A stretch of DNA of 38,185 bases from an uncultured Clostridia bacterium (GTDB taxonomy: Bacteria; Bacillota; Clostridia; Oscillospirales; Acutalibacteraceae), in the NCBI GenBank assembly GCA_944384855.1, contig CALWUY010000044.1, positions 1 to 38,185 of the forward strand. The letters are read 5' to 3'. The position numbers and the translations under genes are program-made. The first letter of the stretch is position 1. Each line of letters begins with the position of its first letter. This document shows positions 24,379 through 33,066 of this stretch, piece by piece. The notes beneath the pieces are model-generated. The model saw only the letters and a program-made list of their open reading frames with translations, was not told the origin of the DNA and ran no database searches.

Positions 24379-25728
24379 ATGAAAAAAATCATAAAGATCA
24401 TATCGGTGGTAATGTCGGTTGTACTGATATCCGGGCTTTTCGGCGGCTGCGGTTCAAAGGAAGAAAAGACCGGCAAGGTTAAGATAATTGCTCCCGACCG
24501 TGTGCTTAACGAGGTGGGAATAAATGCGTTTGTAAAACAGAAGCAGGAGGAATTTGATAAACTGTACGGAGATGAAATAGAAGTAGAGCATATACTTCCG
24601 GTTGCCTCTTCAGACGTAAACGATGTGCAGAATACCTCTGCGATTCTTCTCGGAAATGATGCTCCTTCATTTGTGGGCGTATCATCTACCATTTTTATGA
24701 AGGATCTTTACAATATGGGTCTTGTAAAAGATATCACCGCTGCCGTAGAGGGAAATGAATCCTTTAACAGCAATCTTGAAGCTTCAATAGAAGCATGCAA
24801 GTACAGTGACGGCAAAATTATAGGTTATCCCACTAACATGGAGATACCGCTTCTTGGTTTTTACAACAGCGCTTTGACCGAAGCCGGATATGACCCGGAA
24901 AATTTCAGCTGCGAGACATGGGACGAATATTATGAGATAGCTAAAAAGCTTACTACATCTGCACATGCAGGCGCTTCGATCTACGCATCTGAATTTTTCC
25001 TTTGGCCGAATAACTGGTTCCTTGCGAACGGAGCGGAACTTGCGGTACAGAATTCCGACGGTACAATAAAACTGAATTATACAGACAAAAAGGTTACGGA
25101 TACCATTGAATTTTTAAGAAAGCTTTACGGAGACGGTCTTACGAACGATAACATAGGATTCACCGATGTTGATAATATGTTTACCTTGCTTTACAATAAG
25201 ACAGTATCAAGCTTTACCATGTATCCCACCTGGATTTCGCGTTTTATTGACGCCGGCATCAATCCGAACGAAATCACACTCAAAAAATTCCCCAAAGGTC
25301 CGAGCGGAGAATATAAGTCTGCAATGTATGTTGCTTCAAAAATCTTTAATTCTTCACTCAGTGATGAACAGTTGGATGCCGCAATAAAATACGTGGCGTT
25401 TATGAATTCAGAAGAATACTGGAATGACTATTTCAAGTATTGCTCGGAAAACAGTATTTCCATCCTTAACATTCCTACCGTAAAGGATGTCGATTGGTGG
25501 TCTTCGCTTACAGATTTTCCTGAGCAGTGGATATCGGTAACCAAGGAAGCGCTGGAAACAGCTACCGATACATCTCTTAATTCAAACGGATACTCAACAT
25601 ATATTTCCGCGGTTCTTCCCGGAATAATTTCAAGCAGCGACACAGATGTGGCAGCCGAGATGGAAAAAGCGGCCCAAACCACCGAAAACGAGTGGCTGAA
25701 CGATTTTAATAAATCTGTAAAAAAATAA
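24379..25728 (+). CDS. Sugar ABC transporter substrate-binding lipoprotein (family 1)
   Basis: The product is 449 aa. The N-terminus is a lipoprotein signal with basic KKIIK, a hydrophobic core and C24 in LFGGC. The mature part reads like family 1 extracellular solute-binding proteins: IIAPDRVLNEVGIN, NDAPSFVGVSSTIFMKDLYN, KIIGYPTNMEIPLLGFYNSA, TWDEYYEIAKKLT and FPKGPSGEYKSAMYVASKIF. It would be tethered outside the membrane and deliver oligosaccharides to the two permeases that follow. The gene begins 7 nt after the six-module surface protein, with AAGGAG as ribosome binding site, so surface capture and import are tightly linked. The substrate is not readable from sequence. Confidence 0.93.
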   Translation: MKKIIKIISVVMSVVLISGLFGGCGSKEEKTGKVKIIAPDRVLNEVGINAFVKQKQEEFDKLYGDEIEVEHILPVASSDVNDVQNTSAILLGNDAPSFVGVSSTIFMKDLYNMGLVKDITAAVEGNESFNSNLEASIEACKYSDGKIIGYPTNMEIPLLGFYNSALTEAGYDPENFSCETWDEYYEIAKKLTTSAHAGASIYASEFFLWPNNWFLANGAELAVQNSDGTIKLNYTDKKVTDTIEFLRKLYGDGLTNDNIGFTDVDNMFTLLYNKTVSSFTMYPTWISRFIDAGINPNEITLKKFPKGPSGEYKSAMYVASKIFNSSLSDEQLDAAIKYVAFMNSEEYWNDYFKYCSENSISILNIPTVKDVDWWSSLTDFPEQWISVTKEALETATDTSLNSNGYSTYISAVLPGIISSSDTDVAAEMEKAAQTTENEWLNDFNKSVKK

Positions 25729-25746
25729 TCATCGCAGGTGAATCAA

Positions 25747-26658
25747 ATGACTATTCGCGAGGGGAAAAAACCTTTTAGGCTATGGATAAAATCTCAGCCG
25801 GGTAAAAGATGCATGCTTGGTCTTGTACTGTTGATTCCTATGTTTGCGGCACTTATGATTTTTCAGTACTATCCTATAGTACAATGCATATTTCAATCAT
25901 TTTTCCAGTACAAGATAACCGATTTGCCGGGTGATTTTGTAGGCATATCGAATTATAAAACGGTATTTTCATCAGATTTATTTTACACTTATTTTAAAAA
26001 TACCGTAATACTGTATCTTTTCAATATTCTGTTTGGATTTACCATTCCGATTTTTCAGGCGTTAATGCTTTTTCAGCTTAAAAGGCCTCGGGGTATTTTC
26101 AGGTATTTATATATTTTCCCTACCGGTATCACAGCTCTTGCCGGACTTTCGGTATGGAAATATATCTGGGAGCCTGACGGCGGTTTAGCAAACTTTTTGA
26201 CCGGCTCATTAGGGCTGGGAACATTTGACTGGCTGTATGACGAGAGTTTAGTTAAATTCTGTCTGCGATTTCCCGGCATACTTGGCGGAGGTATGGCTGT
26301 AGTGCTGTACCTTGTTACAATGAACAATATATCAGATCAGCAGTTTGAGGCCGCCAAGATAGACGGTGCTAACGGATGGCAGATTTTACGGTATATAACT
26401 CTTCCCGGAATAAAGGGAATGGTTTACATACAGCTGCTTTTAAGCCTTACAGGCAGTCTGCTTGCGTTTGAGGATGTATATATGATGACTCAGGGAGGCC
26501 CCGGTTTTTCATCAACCACTTTGGTACTCGGAGCATATATAAAGGCCTTTAAGGAACAGAATTTCGGTGTGGCGATGGCCATGTCTGTGGTAATCCTTAT
26601 ATGTACCCTATGCATAACTTCGTTTGTTTATTATATGCAGAACAGAAATGAGGATTAA
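25747..26658 (+). CDS. Sugar ABC transporter permease 1 (MalF/UgpA type)
   Basis: The product is 303 aa from ATG 25747. The GTG at 25738 is rejected because it is part of the ribosome binding site AGGTGA. About six transmembrane segments are visible, starting with MLGLVLLIPMFAALMIF. FQSFFQYKITDLPG and FVGISNYKTVFSS are typical of the family just after the first helix. The EAA loop that contacts the ATPase reads EAAKIDGANGWQILRYITLP. It forms a heterodimeric channel with the next gene's product. No ATPase gene is present in the cluster, so a shared MsmK-like ATPase from elsewhere is expected. Confidence 0.94.
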   Translation: MTIREGKKPFRLWIKSQPGKRCMLGLVLLIPMFAALMIFQYYPIVQCIFQSFFQYKITDLPGDFVGISNYKTVFSSDLFYTYFKNTVILYLFNILFGFTIPIFQALMLFQLKRPRGIFRYLYIFPTGITALAGLSVWKYIWEPDGGLANFLTGSLGLGTFDWLYDESLVKFCLRFPGILGGGMAVVLYLVTMNNISDQQFEAAKIDGANGWQILRYITLPGIKGMVYIQLLLSLTGSLLAFEDVYMMTQGGPGFSSTTLVLGAYIKAFKEQNFGVAMAMSVVILICTLCITSFVYYMQNRNED

Positions 26659-27985
26659 TGCCGTGAAAGACAAGACACTTAGAAAAAACAGAATAAAACC
26701 GCCGCTTGCGGATAAATTTCTTATAGGGGTATCCCTTACGCTTACACTGTTCTGGCTTTTATGCCTGTTTTTTCCGATATACTGGATGGTTGTATCTTCA
26801 TTCAAGGATGCAAGTATTCAGTACGCCGACCCGCCGGAATTCGGAATCACGGTACCTGACGCCTATACCCTGACGGTGGATTATACCGAAGAGCAGGCTG
26901 ATGAGTTAGGCAGCGAAGGTATGTATCGCGATGCAAACCTTTTGCTGTGGCGCATGTTTGGAATTAAAGGCACAAATATAGGCAGGGCGGTGGTTACGGC
27001 TACCGTAGAAGGTAATCCTGAAGTGACATATTCGCTGGATAAGGCAGATTATCAAATAAATTACTCGAATTTTTGGTCAAAGTCTGTGCTGTTAGCGTCT
27101 GATATTGACAGGGTATTGCCTCAGATAGAGGAAAAAGGTATTGTCGAGGTAGATGAAGAAACCGCTGCATTGCCGGAAAAAAAGAATACCAACAGTAAGA
27201 CTGAGGAAATGACGGAAACCTTTTCCACAGACGAAGACATTGTCGGACAAATAACCGGATGCAGCTATTGCAACAGCTACAGAAACTTTTTTGATAATTA
27301 CAAAATAGCCTGGGCTTATCCAAATAAGTTAGGTCTTGAAAGCGGTATGTTCAGGCCGGTTATTAACACCATTTACGTCGCCGTAATGCAGTTTGTGCTC
27401 ATAACCTTAATAACCTCTCTTGCAGCTTATTCGCTTTCAAAACTGTTGCCGAGACGCCTAAAGGGCAAGATCATGATAATTATTATGGCTTCGGGTATGG
27501 TTCCGTCAACCGTTACCCTCATACCCAAATATCAGGTGATACAGTCGATTGGAATTTCAAATACGCTTTGGGCGGTCATCCTGCCTACAGTTGCGGCATT
27601 CGGACAAATGCTTCTGTTCAAAGGTACTTTTGATGCTTTCCCGGATTCAGTGCTTGAGGCGGCGCGCATTGACGGCAGCGGAGAGATAAGGCTGTATTTT
27701 AAATTTGTTTTGCCCTCGGCTATGGGAGTAATAGGACTGGGTGCCATTACATCGTTTACAAGTGCGTGGAACGATTTCTTTTGGCCCATGATGGTATTGC
27801 GTGATCAGGAAAAATATACTGTAAGCCTTGTACTGAATATACTGCTTAACGGATCCGGAAGTTCTCCGGACTATTCTACGGCGCTGGCTTTGGGATTCCT
27901 GATTTCGATACCGACACTTTTAATATATGCCGTATTCCAGAAAACACTTACATACGGTTTTGATTTCAGCGGTTTAAAGGGATAA
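26648..27985 (+). CDS. Sugar ABC transporter permease 2 (MalG type) with a large extracytoplasmic insertion
   Basis: The product is 445 aa if it starts at ATG 26648 (11-nt overlap with the previous gene). GTG 26663, with AGG 9 nt upstream, is an equally good start. MalG-type permeases are normally about 270-300 aa. Here the first transmembrane helix (LIGVSLTLTLFWLLCLFFPI) is followed by about 175 extra residues (about nt 26810-27345) before the second helix (PVINTIYVAVMQFVLITLIT). The insert is outside the membrane by the positive-inside rule. It has beta-like segments, a charged stretch (EEKGIVEVDEETAALPEKKN) and a CSYC pair near its end. The rest is normal, with the EAA loop EAARIDGSGEIRLYFKFVLP and SFTSAWNDFFWP. 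Confidence 0.92.
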   Translation: MRINAVKDKTLRKNRIKPPLADKFLIGVSLTLTLFWLLCLFFPIYWMVVSSFKDASIQYADPPEFGITVPDAYTLTVDYTEEQADELGSEGMYRDANLLLWRMFGIKGTNIGRAVVTATVEGNPEVTYSLDKADYQINYSNFWSKSVLLASDIDRVLPQIEEKGIVEVDEETAALPEKKNTNSKTEEMTETFSTDEDIVGQITGCSYCNSYRNFFDNYKIAWAYPNKLGLESGMFRPVINTIYVAVMQFVLITLITSLAAYSLSKLLPRRLKGKIMIIIMASGMVPSTVTLIPKYQVIQSIGISNTLWAVILPTVAAFGQMLLFKGTFDAFPDSVLEAARIDGSGEIRLYFKFVLPSAMGVIGLGAITSFTSAWNDFFWPMMVLRDQEKYTVSLVLNILLNGSGSSPDYSTALALGFLISIPTLLIYAVFQKTLTYGFDFSGLKG

Positions 27986-27987
27986 TT

Positions 27988-30924
27988 ATGTTTGATTATA
28001 TTGATTTTTTAGAAAAAAACAGCGGCAATTTCGGAAGCTGCCCCTTCTGGAGCTGGAACGATGAGCTCCGGAAGGATGTGCTTTTGAGGCAGATAGAAGA
28101 TATGAAACGTCTTGGGATGCGCGGTTTCTTTATGCACGCGAGAAGCGGACTGAAAACCGGATATTTCAGTGAGGAATGGTTTGACTGTGTGCGCGCCTGT
28201 GTGAACTATGCGAAAGAAAATGATATGCAGGCATGGCTATATGACGAAAACGGCTGGCCGAGCGGATTTGCAGACAGGCGTCTCTTAGATGACAGGAGCA
28301 ACTTATGCGCATACCTTAAAATGTCAGAGACAGAGAATTATCCTGAAGAGCATGCCGACGGTCCGTATACGGACGGTGTGATAGCAGTATACAATGTCAG
28401 CGACGGCATTCCGATACGTGTAAACGCTCCTTCGGAAAACGGAAAATATATATGCATAAGCCGTTTTTTGGAACCGTCGTATGTAGATACACTTAACGTT
28501 AAGGTGACCGAGAAATTTATAGCGCTTATTTACGATGAATATTACAAACGTTTTTCTGATGTTTTAGGCAGCGAAAATATGCCGGGTTTTTTTACCGATG
28601 AGCCGCAGTATTTCCGATATGCTACTCCATGGTCGGAAGTCTTGCCCGCAGAATTTGAAAGGGAATACGGATACAGCGTTTTTGATGCGCTGCCGGCGTT
28701 ATTTACAGATTATGACGGAGCATGTGAGAAACGATACGATTACTGGCGGCTGTTACATAAGCTTTTTATAAAAAACTGGATAAAGCCGGTTTACGAATGG
28801 TGTGACAGCCACGGCTGTATTATTACGGGACACGCCATTGAGGAAAGCAGCCTTTATGCACAAATGTGGTGCTGCGGCGGTGTTATGCCTTTTTACGAGT
28901 ATGAGCATATTCCGGGTGTCGACCATCTCGGACGCGGAATAGACGGGGGTCTGGAAGCAAAGCAGGTAGGTTCGGTTTCGGCACAGCTCGGTAAAAAAAG
29001 AACTCTTGCGGAAATTTTCGCCTGCACCGGCTTTGATGTGACGCTCAAAGAGCTTAAACGCATAGGAGACTCCATGTATGTAGAAGGAGTAAATCTGCTT
29101 TGCCAGCATCTGTACGCCTATTCTCTGAGGGGTATGCGGAAATATGACCATCCTATGTTTGTTTCGGAACAGTCAGAATATAAGGACGCTTTGAAAAAAT
29201 TCAATCTGTATTTTGACCGTTTGGGATGTCTGCTGTCTTCAGGAAAGGATATGACAGACGTGCTTGTCATACATCCTATGCAATCGGCATACCTTTTTTA
29301 TCGCCGTGAAGATGATGAGCAGTCGGTTTCACGTCTTGAAACTGCATTCAAGGCACAAATCAGGCAGTTATGGCGGGCCCATATACTTTTTCACTTCGGT
29401 GATGAGGAACTTATGGAAAAGTACGCCTGTGTTGACGGCGACAGCCTCAGGGTAGGAAAATGCGTTTATCATACGGTAATTTTACCGGATATGTATACCA
29501 TAAGCAATAACACGAAAAAACTGCTTGAGGAGTTTGTAAACGGCGGCGGAAAACTGCTTTGCATGGGCAGAACTCCCGAATTCACAGACGGAAGAAAAAA
29601 TTCTGCGGCATTCAGCTCAAATGTAACACTTGATGAAATAAAAGTTAATTGCGGGGTAAAACTCGATTATCAGGGCGAAGAAGCGGATATGCTAAAATAT
29701 GCGCTCCGGAAAATCGGCGGAAGGCATGTAATGTTTGTAGCCAATCTTTCGGATACTGATATGGAGGATATTACTGTCAGCGGGCTGAAAAATCCTATGC
29801 TTCTGGATCTCACCAAGCTTGAGTACCGCAATCCGGATACGGCAGGCGAAAAAGTTTTGCTTTCGCTGAAACCGGGAGATTCGGCGGTGCTTGCAGAAGA
29901 TGCGGAGGTTAAAAACGCTCTTGCCCGAGGGAATATAAAGTCGGTTATTGAACTTGACGGAGAATACGCGGTTGCAGATTCTCCGGAAAATGTTTTTGTG
30001 CTTGACTATGCAAGATATTCTTTGGCAGACGGCGGTTATTCGTCGCTTATGCCGGTAGTAGGTATAAGACAGGAACTTTTAAATGCGAGATATGAAGGAA
30101 GAGTAAGCCTTAAGTTTGAATTTGAGGCAAACATTATTCCGGATAAATTAAGAGTAGATACCGAACCGCAGAAAAACGCCGTTCTTTCGGTGAACGGCAG
30201 GGAAATACCGGCATATAAAAGCGGGGACGGAACGCATTTATGCTATGATATCTCGGAAGCCGTAAAAACAGGAAACAATATAATTATATTAACCTTTGAT
30301 TATTATCAGAGCCGGTATATATATGATATATATTTCGGCAACGGAACAGAATCTTTGAAAAACTGTCTGTCTTTTGATACAGAAATTGAGAATATATATT
30401 TGCGCGGTAATTTCTGTTTAAAAACTGATGACGAGGCATTCAGTACTGAGGCTGAAGGCGTACTTTGTTATACCGGAGGGTTTACTTTAGACCGGCAGCG
30501 CAACAAAATTTCTGCTTTGTCTGTTACAAGAGACGGTTATCCGTTTTTTAAAGGCGCGTTGAAATTAAGCCGTAAGCTCAAAGTGGATTCCGGTAAAGCT
30601 TCGGTAAGGATTACAGGCAGATTTACTGCATGTGAGGTATATTTAAACGGCGAATATGCCGGCGACTGTTTGTTTGACGATACAGTTGATATCTCCCGGT
30701 TTGTTTTACCGGGCGACAATCTTCTTGAACTGAATGTATACAGCACATACAGAAATATGTACGGTCCTTTTCATTATATAAAGGCAGAGCCTATGTCAGT
30801 GGGACCGCCACAGTTTTTATTTGAAAACGAGTGGAAAGACGGCGGCTGTCAAAATTTCTGTAACCGGTATGCTTTTGTAAATTTCGGAATTAAAGCGGAA
30901 ATAATCGAATATGATGTAAAATAA
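27988..30924 (+). CDS. GH106-like glycoside hydrolase (putative alpha-L-rhamnosidase or relative)
   Basis: The product is 978 aa with no signal peptide. The N-terminal barrel starts with PFWSWNDELRKDVLLRQIED, then MRGFFMHARSGLKTGYFSEE and WLYDENGWPSGFA, the hallmark start of the large GH106-like/related Firmicutes glycosidase family. T203-D204-E205 (FFTDEPQYF) follows a barrel strand and is a candidate acidic active-site pair. ITGHAIEESS and MPFYEYEHIPGVDHLGR are further conserved-looking barrel loops. The C-terminal third (about 690-978) is beta-sandwich, ending in a GH2-like sugar-binding domain (ACEVYLNGEYAGDCLFDDTV). It is probably cytosolic and acts on imported oligosaccharides. The start is 2 nt after the permease stop; AAAGGGA serves as ribosome binding site. 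The family assignment is by motif memory only. Confidence 0.78.
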   Translation: MFDYIDFLEKNSGNFGSCPFWSWNDELRKDVLLRQIEDMKRLGMRGFFMHARSGLKTGYFSEEWFDCVRACVNYAKENDMQAWLYDENGWPSGFADRRLLDDRSNLCAYLKMSETENYPEEHADGPYTDGVIAVYNVSDGIPIRVNAPSENGKYICISRFLEPSYVDTLNVKVTEKFIALIYDEYYKRFSDVLGSENMPGFFTDEPQYFRYATPWSEVLPAEFEREYGYSVFDALPALFTDYDGACEKRYDYWRLLHKLFIKNWIKPVYEWCDSHGCIITGHAIEESSLYAQMWCCGGVMPFYEYEHIPGVDHLGRGIDGGLEAKQVGSVSAQLGKKRTLAEIFACTGFDVTLKELKRIGDSMYVEGVNLLCQHLYAYSLRGMRKYDHPMFVSEQSEYKDALKKFNLYFDRLGCLLSSGKDMTDVLVIHPMQSAYLFYRREDDEQSVSRLETAFKAQIRQLWRAHILFHFGDEELMEKYACVDGDSLRVGKCVYHTVILPDMYTISNNTKKLLEEFVNGGGKLLCMGRTPEFTDGRKNSAAFSSNVTLDEIKVNCGVKLDYQGEEADMLKYALRKIGGRHVMFVANLSDTDMEDITVSGLKNPMLLDLTKLEYRNPDTAGEKVLLSLKPGDSAVLAEDAEVKNALARGNIKSVIELDGEYAVADSPENVFVLDYARYSLADGGYSSLMPVVGIRQELLNARYEGRVSLKFEFEANIIPDKLRVDTEPQKNAVLSVNGREIPAYKSGDGTHLCYDISEAVKTGNNIIILTFDYYQSRYIYDIYFGNGTESLKNCLSFDTEIENIYLRGNFCLKTDDEAFSTEAEGVLCYTGGFTLDRQRNKISALSVTRDGYPFFKGALKLSRKLKVDSGKASVRITGRFTACEVYLNGEYAGDCLFDDTVDISRFVLPGDNLLELNVYSTYRNMYGPFHYIKAEPMSVGPPQFLFENEWKDGGCQNFCNRYAFVNFGIKAEIIEYDVK

Positions 30925-30940
30925 TTTTTCGGAGGTTTTT

Positions 30941-33037
30941 ATGTCCGGATTTAAAAAGGCCCTGCCGGTTTGGCCGGCAGAGCTTTTGTATCAAAAAAAT
31001 ATTCGGGTTATCTTTCAGGCGTGTATTGAGATAGAACCCGAAACTGTACTCTGCGCAGCGACATCCTGTGTATATAAGCTGTATGTTGACGGCAACTTTG
31101 TCGCCTACGGCCCGGCAAGGGCGGGTCGAGGATATTTCAGAAAGGATATTCTGCCGCTCGCAAAATTTGCAGGCGGCAGGCGTGTCATTTCGCTTGAAGT
31201 GCAGTCTTACAGAGTCAACAGTTTTTATATAATGGACCAGATCCCGTTTTTGCAGGCTGAATTAGTTTCAGGCGAAAATGTAGTTGCTTTTACCGGAGGT
31301 GACGGATTTATCGCTCAAAGGGATATTTCGGTTATTCAGAAAGTGCAAAGATTTGATTTTCAGCGCCCGTTTATTGAAGCTTACAGGTTAAAGTCAGATA
31401 CGTTTTGTCACAGGTACGAAAAATTCAAAACCGGATTAGAGCTGCGAGTCTTAAACGGCGGCAGAATTATTGAGAGGACGGCGGATTATCCGGCTTACGA
31501 GTATATTGAGGCTAAACCGGTTTTTGCGGGCAAAGCAGAAAAAACAGAAAAGCCAGAATATACCGACAGCCGCTCTTATACCGGTATAGGACTTACCCTT
31601 AAGGGTTTTGCTCCGGAAGAGCTTGAGTGGCATATTTCAAGAGAGGTTCAGGGATATCAATATACGCAGACCGACAGTGTTGATTTATATAATCTGAGGG
31701 AAGGCGAGTATTCGGTATATGAGCTGACGTATGACGCCGCGGGATTTGCGGATTTTGAAGTTGCCTGTGAAAATGATTCAGAGCTTTTTGTGATTTTCGA
31801 TGAGGACCTTACGGACGGCGATGTCAGTATAATAAGTGACGAATGCTGCCGAGCGGTGAAATATACACTTGAAAAAGGCGGGTACAGACTCAGCTTTTTT
31901 GAAGTGTACAGTATGAAGTACATAAAATTTTTTGTAAGACGGGGAAGCTGTAATATCAGGCGTGCGGGACTTGTGACTTACATACATAAGCCGGTAACCT
32001 ATGATATGAGCGGTTTCAGTGCCGATGAAAAACTGCTTGCCCTGGCGGCAGTAAACACTTACCGTGCAAATGCGGTAGATCTGTTTACCGACTGCCCCTC
32101 AAGAGAACGCGGCGGTTATTTATGCGACAGCTTTTTTACCGCTAAAACCGAGTATCTGCTTACAGGTAAAAGTAAGGTGGAAAAGAGTTTTCTTGAAAAC
32201 TTTTTGCATGAGGACAGTTACTGCCGAATTGACGGAGGCATGGTTCCTATGTGTTATCCTGCCGACCATATAGACGGCGTTTACATTCCTAACTGGAGCC
32301 TTTGGCTGATCCTTGAGCTTGCAGATTACTTAAAAAGAAGCAACGATACGGATTTAATAGAAGCCTATAGGGGAAAGGTCGAAGGAATACTTGAATTTCA
32401 CCGAAAGCTTGAAAATGCCGACGGCCTGCTTACGAATGTGCCTGAGGGGGTATTTGTCGAGTGGTCGCACGCCAACGAGCTTGTACAGGATATTAATTTT
32501 CCTTCTAATATGCTTTACTGTGCAGCGCTTAATACTGCGGCCGGGCTTTACGGTTATAATGAGTATTCACTGAGAGCAGAAAAGACCAAAGCATCGGTCA
32601 TTAAATATTCGTATGACGGTAAATTTTTTCACGATCTCGCTATGGTAAGCCCAGAAGGTATTGAGACGACCGGCGATATAACTGAGGTCTGTCAATATTA
32701 TGCATTTTGTTTCGGGATTGCCGACAGAGACGGTTATCCGCGGCTTTTCGAACTGCTGGTAAATGAGTTTTCCAAAAAGCGGCGCAGCGAAAACCGATAT
32801 CCTGGAATCTGCTTTGCGGAGTTGTTCATCGGTATACCTCTGAGAATAGAAATGCTGATTAAGTACGGCGAATACGAAAGGGCTTATGATGAGATAATGT
32901 ATTATTATCTGCCGCAGGCTCAGAAAACAGGCACCCTGTGGGAAGGCCTTTATGCCGGATGCAGCCGAAATCACGGTTTTTCGAGCGTTGTGCTGTATTG
33001 GCTTGACCTTATTTTAAAGCAAAAAAATAATCAGTAA
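30941..33037 (+). CDS. Second short GH78-like alpha-L-rhamnosidase (paralogue)
   Basis: The product is 698 aa, cytosolic, and clearly paralogous to the protein at 4604. Shared strings include FVAYGPARAGRGY versus FIGYGPARAAHGY, KVQRFDFQRPFIEAY versus KVQRFSFQRSFVESY, VEKSFLENF and CQYYAFCFGIADR. The signature here is DCPSRERGGYLCD from D384: D384, E389 and D396 are kept, but the usual Trp is Tyr393. TGTLWE and NHGFSS appear near the C-terminus as in GH78. The Trp-to-Tyr change lies in the sugar-binding site, so specificity may differ from the first copy. The start follows TCGGAGG and is 16 nt after the GH106-like stop. Confidence 0.82.
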   Translation: MSGFKKALPVWPAELLYQKNIRVIFQACIEIEPETVLCAATSCVYKLYVDGNFVAYGPARAGRGYFRKDILPLAKFAGGRRVISLEVQSYRVNSFYIMDQIPFLQAELVSGENVVAFTGGDGFIAQRDISVIQKVQRFDFQRPFIEAYRLKSDTFCHRYEKFKTGLELRVLNGGRIIERTADYPAYEYIEAKPVFAGKAEKTEKPEYTDSRSYTGIGLTLKGFAPEELEWHISREVQGYQYTQTDSVDLYNLREGEYSVYELTYDAAGFADFEVACENDSELFVIFDEDLTDGDVSIISDECCRAVKYTLEKGGYRLSFFEVYSMKYIKFFVRRGSCNIRRAGLVTYIHKPVTYDMSGFSADEKLLALAAVNTYRANAVDLFTDCPSRERGGYLCDSFFTAKTEYLLTGKSKVEKSFLENFLHEDSYCRIDGGMVPMCYPADHIDGVYIPNWSLWLILELADYLKRSNDTDLIEAYRGKVEGILEFHRKLENADGLLTNVPEGVFVEWSHANELVQDINFPSNMLYCAALNTAAGLYGYNEYSLRAEKTKASVIKYSYDGKFFHDLAMVSPEGIETTGDITEVCQYYAFCFGIADRDGYPRLFELLVNEFSKKRRSENRYPGICFAELFIGIPLRIEMLIKYGEYERAYDEIMYYYLPQAQKTGTLWEGLYAGCSRNHGFSSVVLYWLDLILKQKNNQ

Positions 33038-33066
33038 AAGCCGCATCTTTTTGAGGAGGAAATTTT

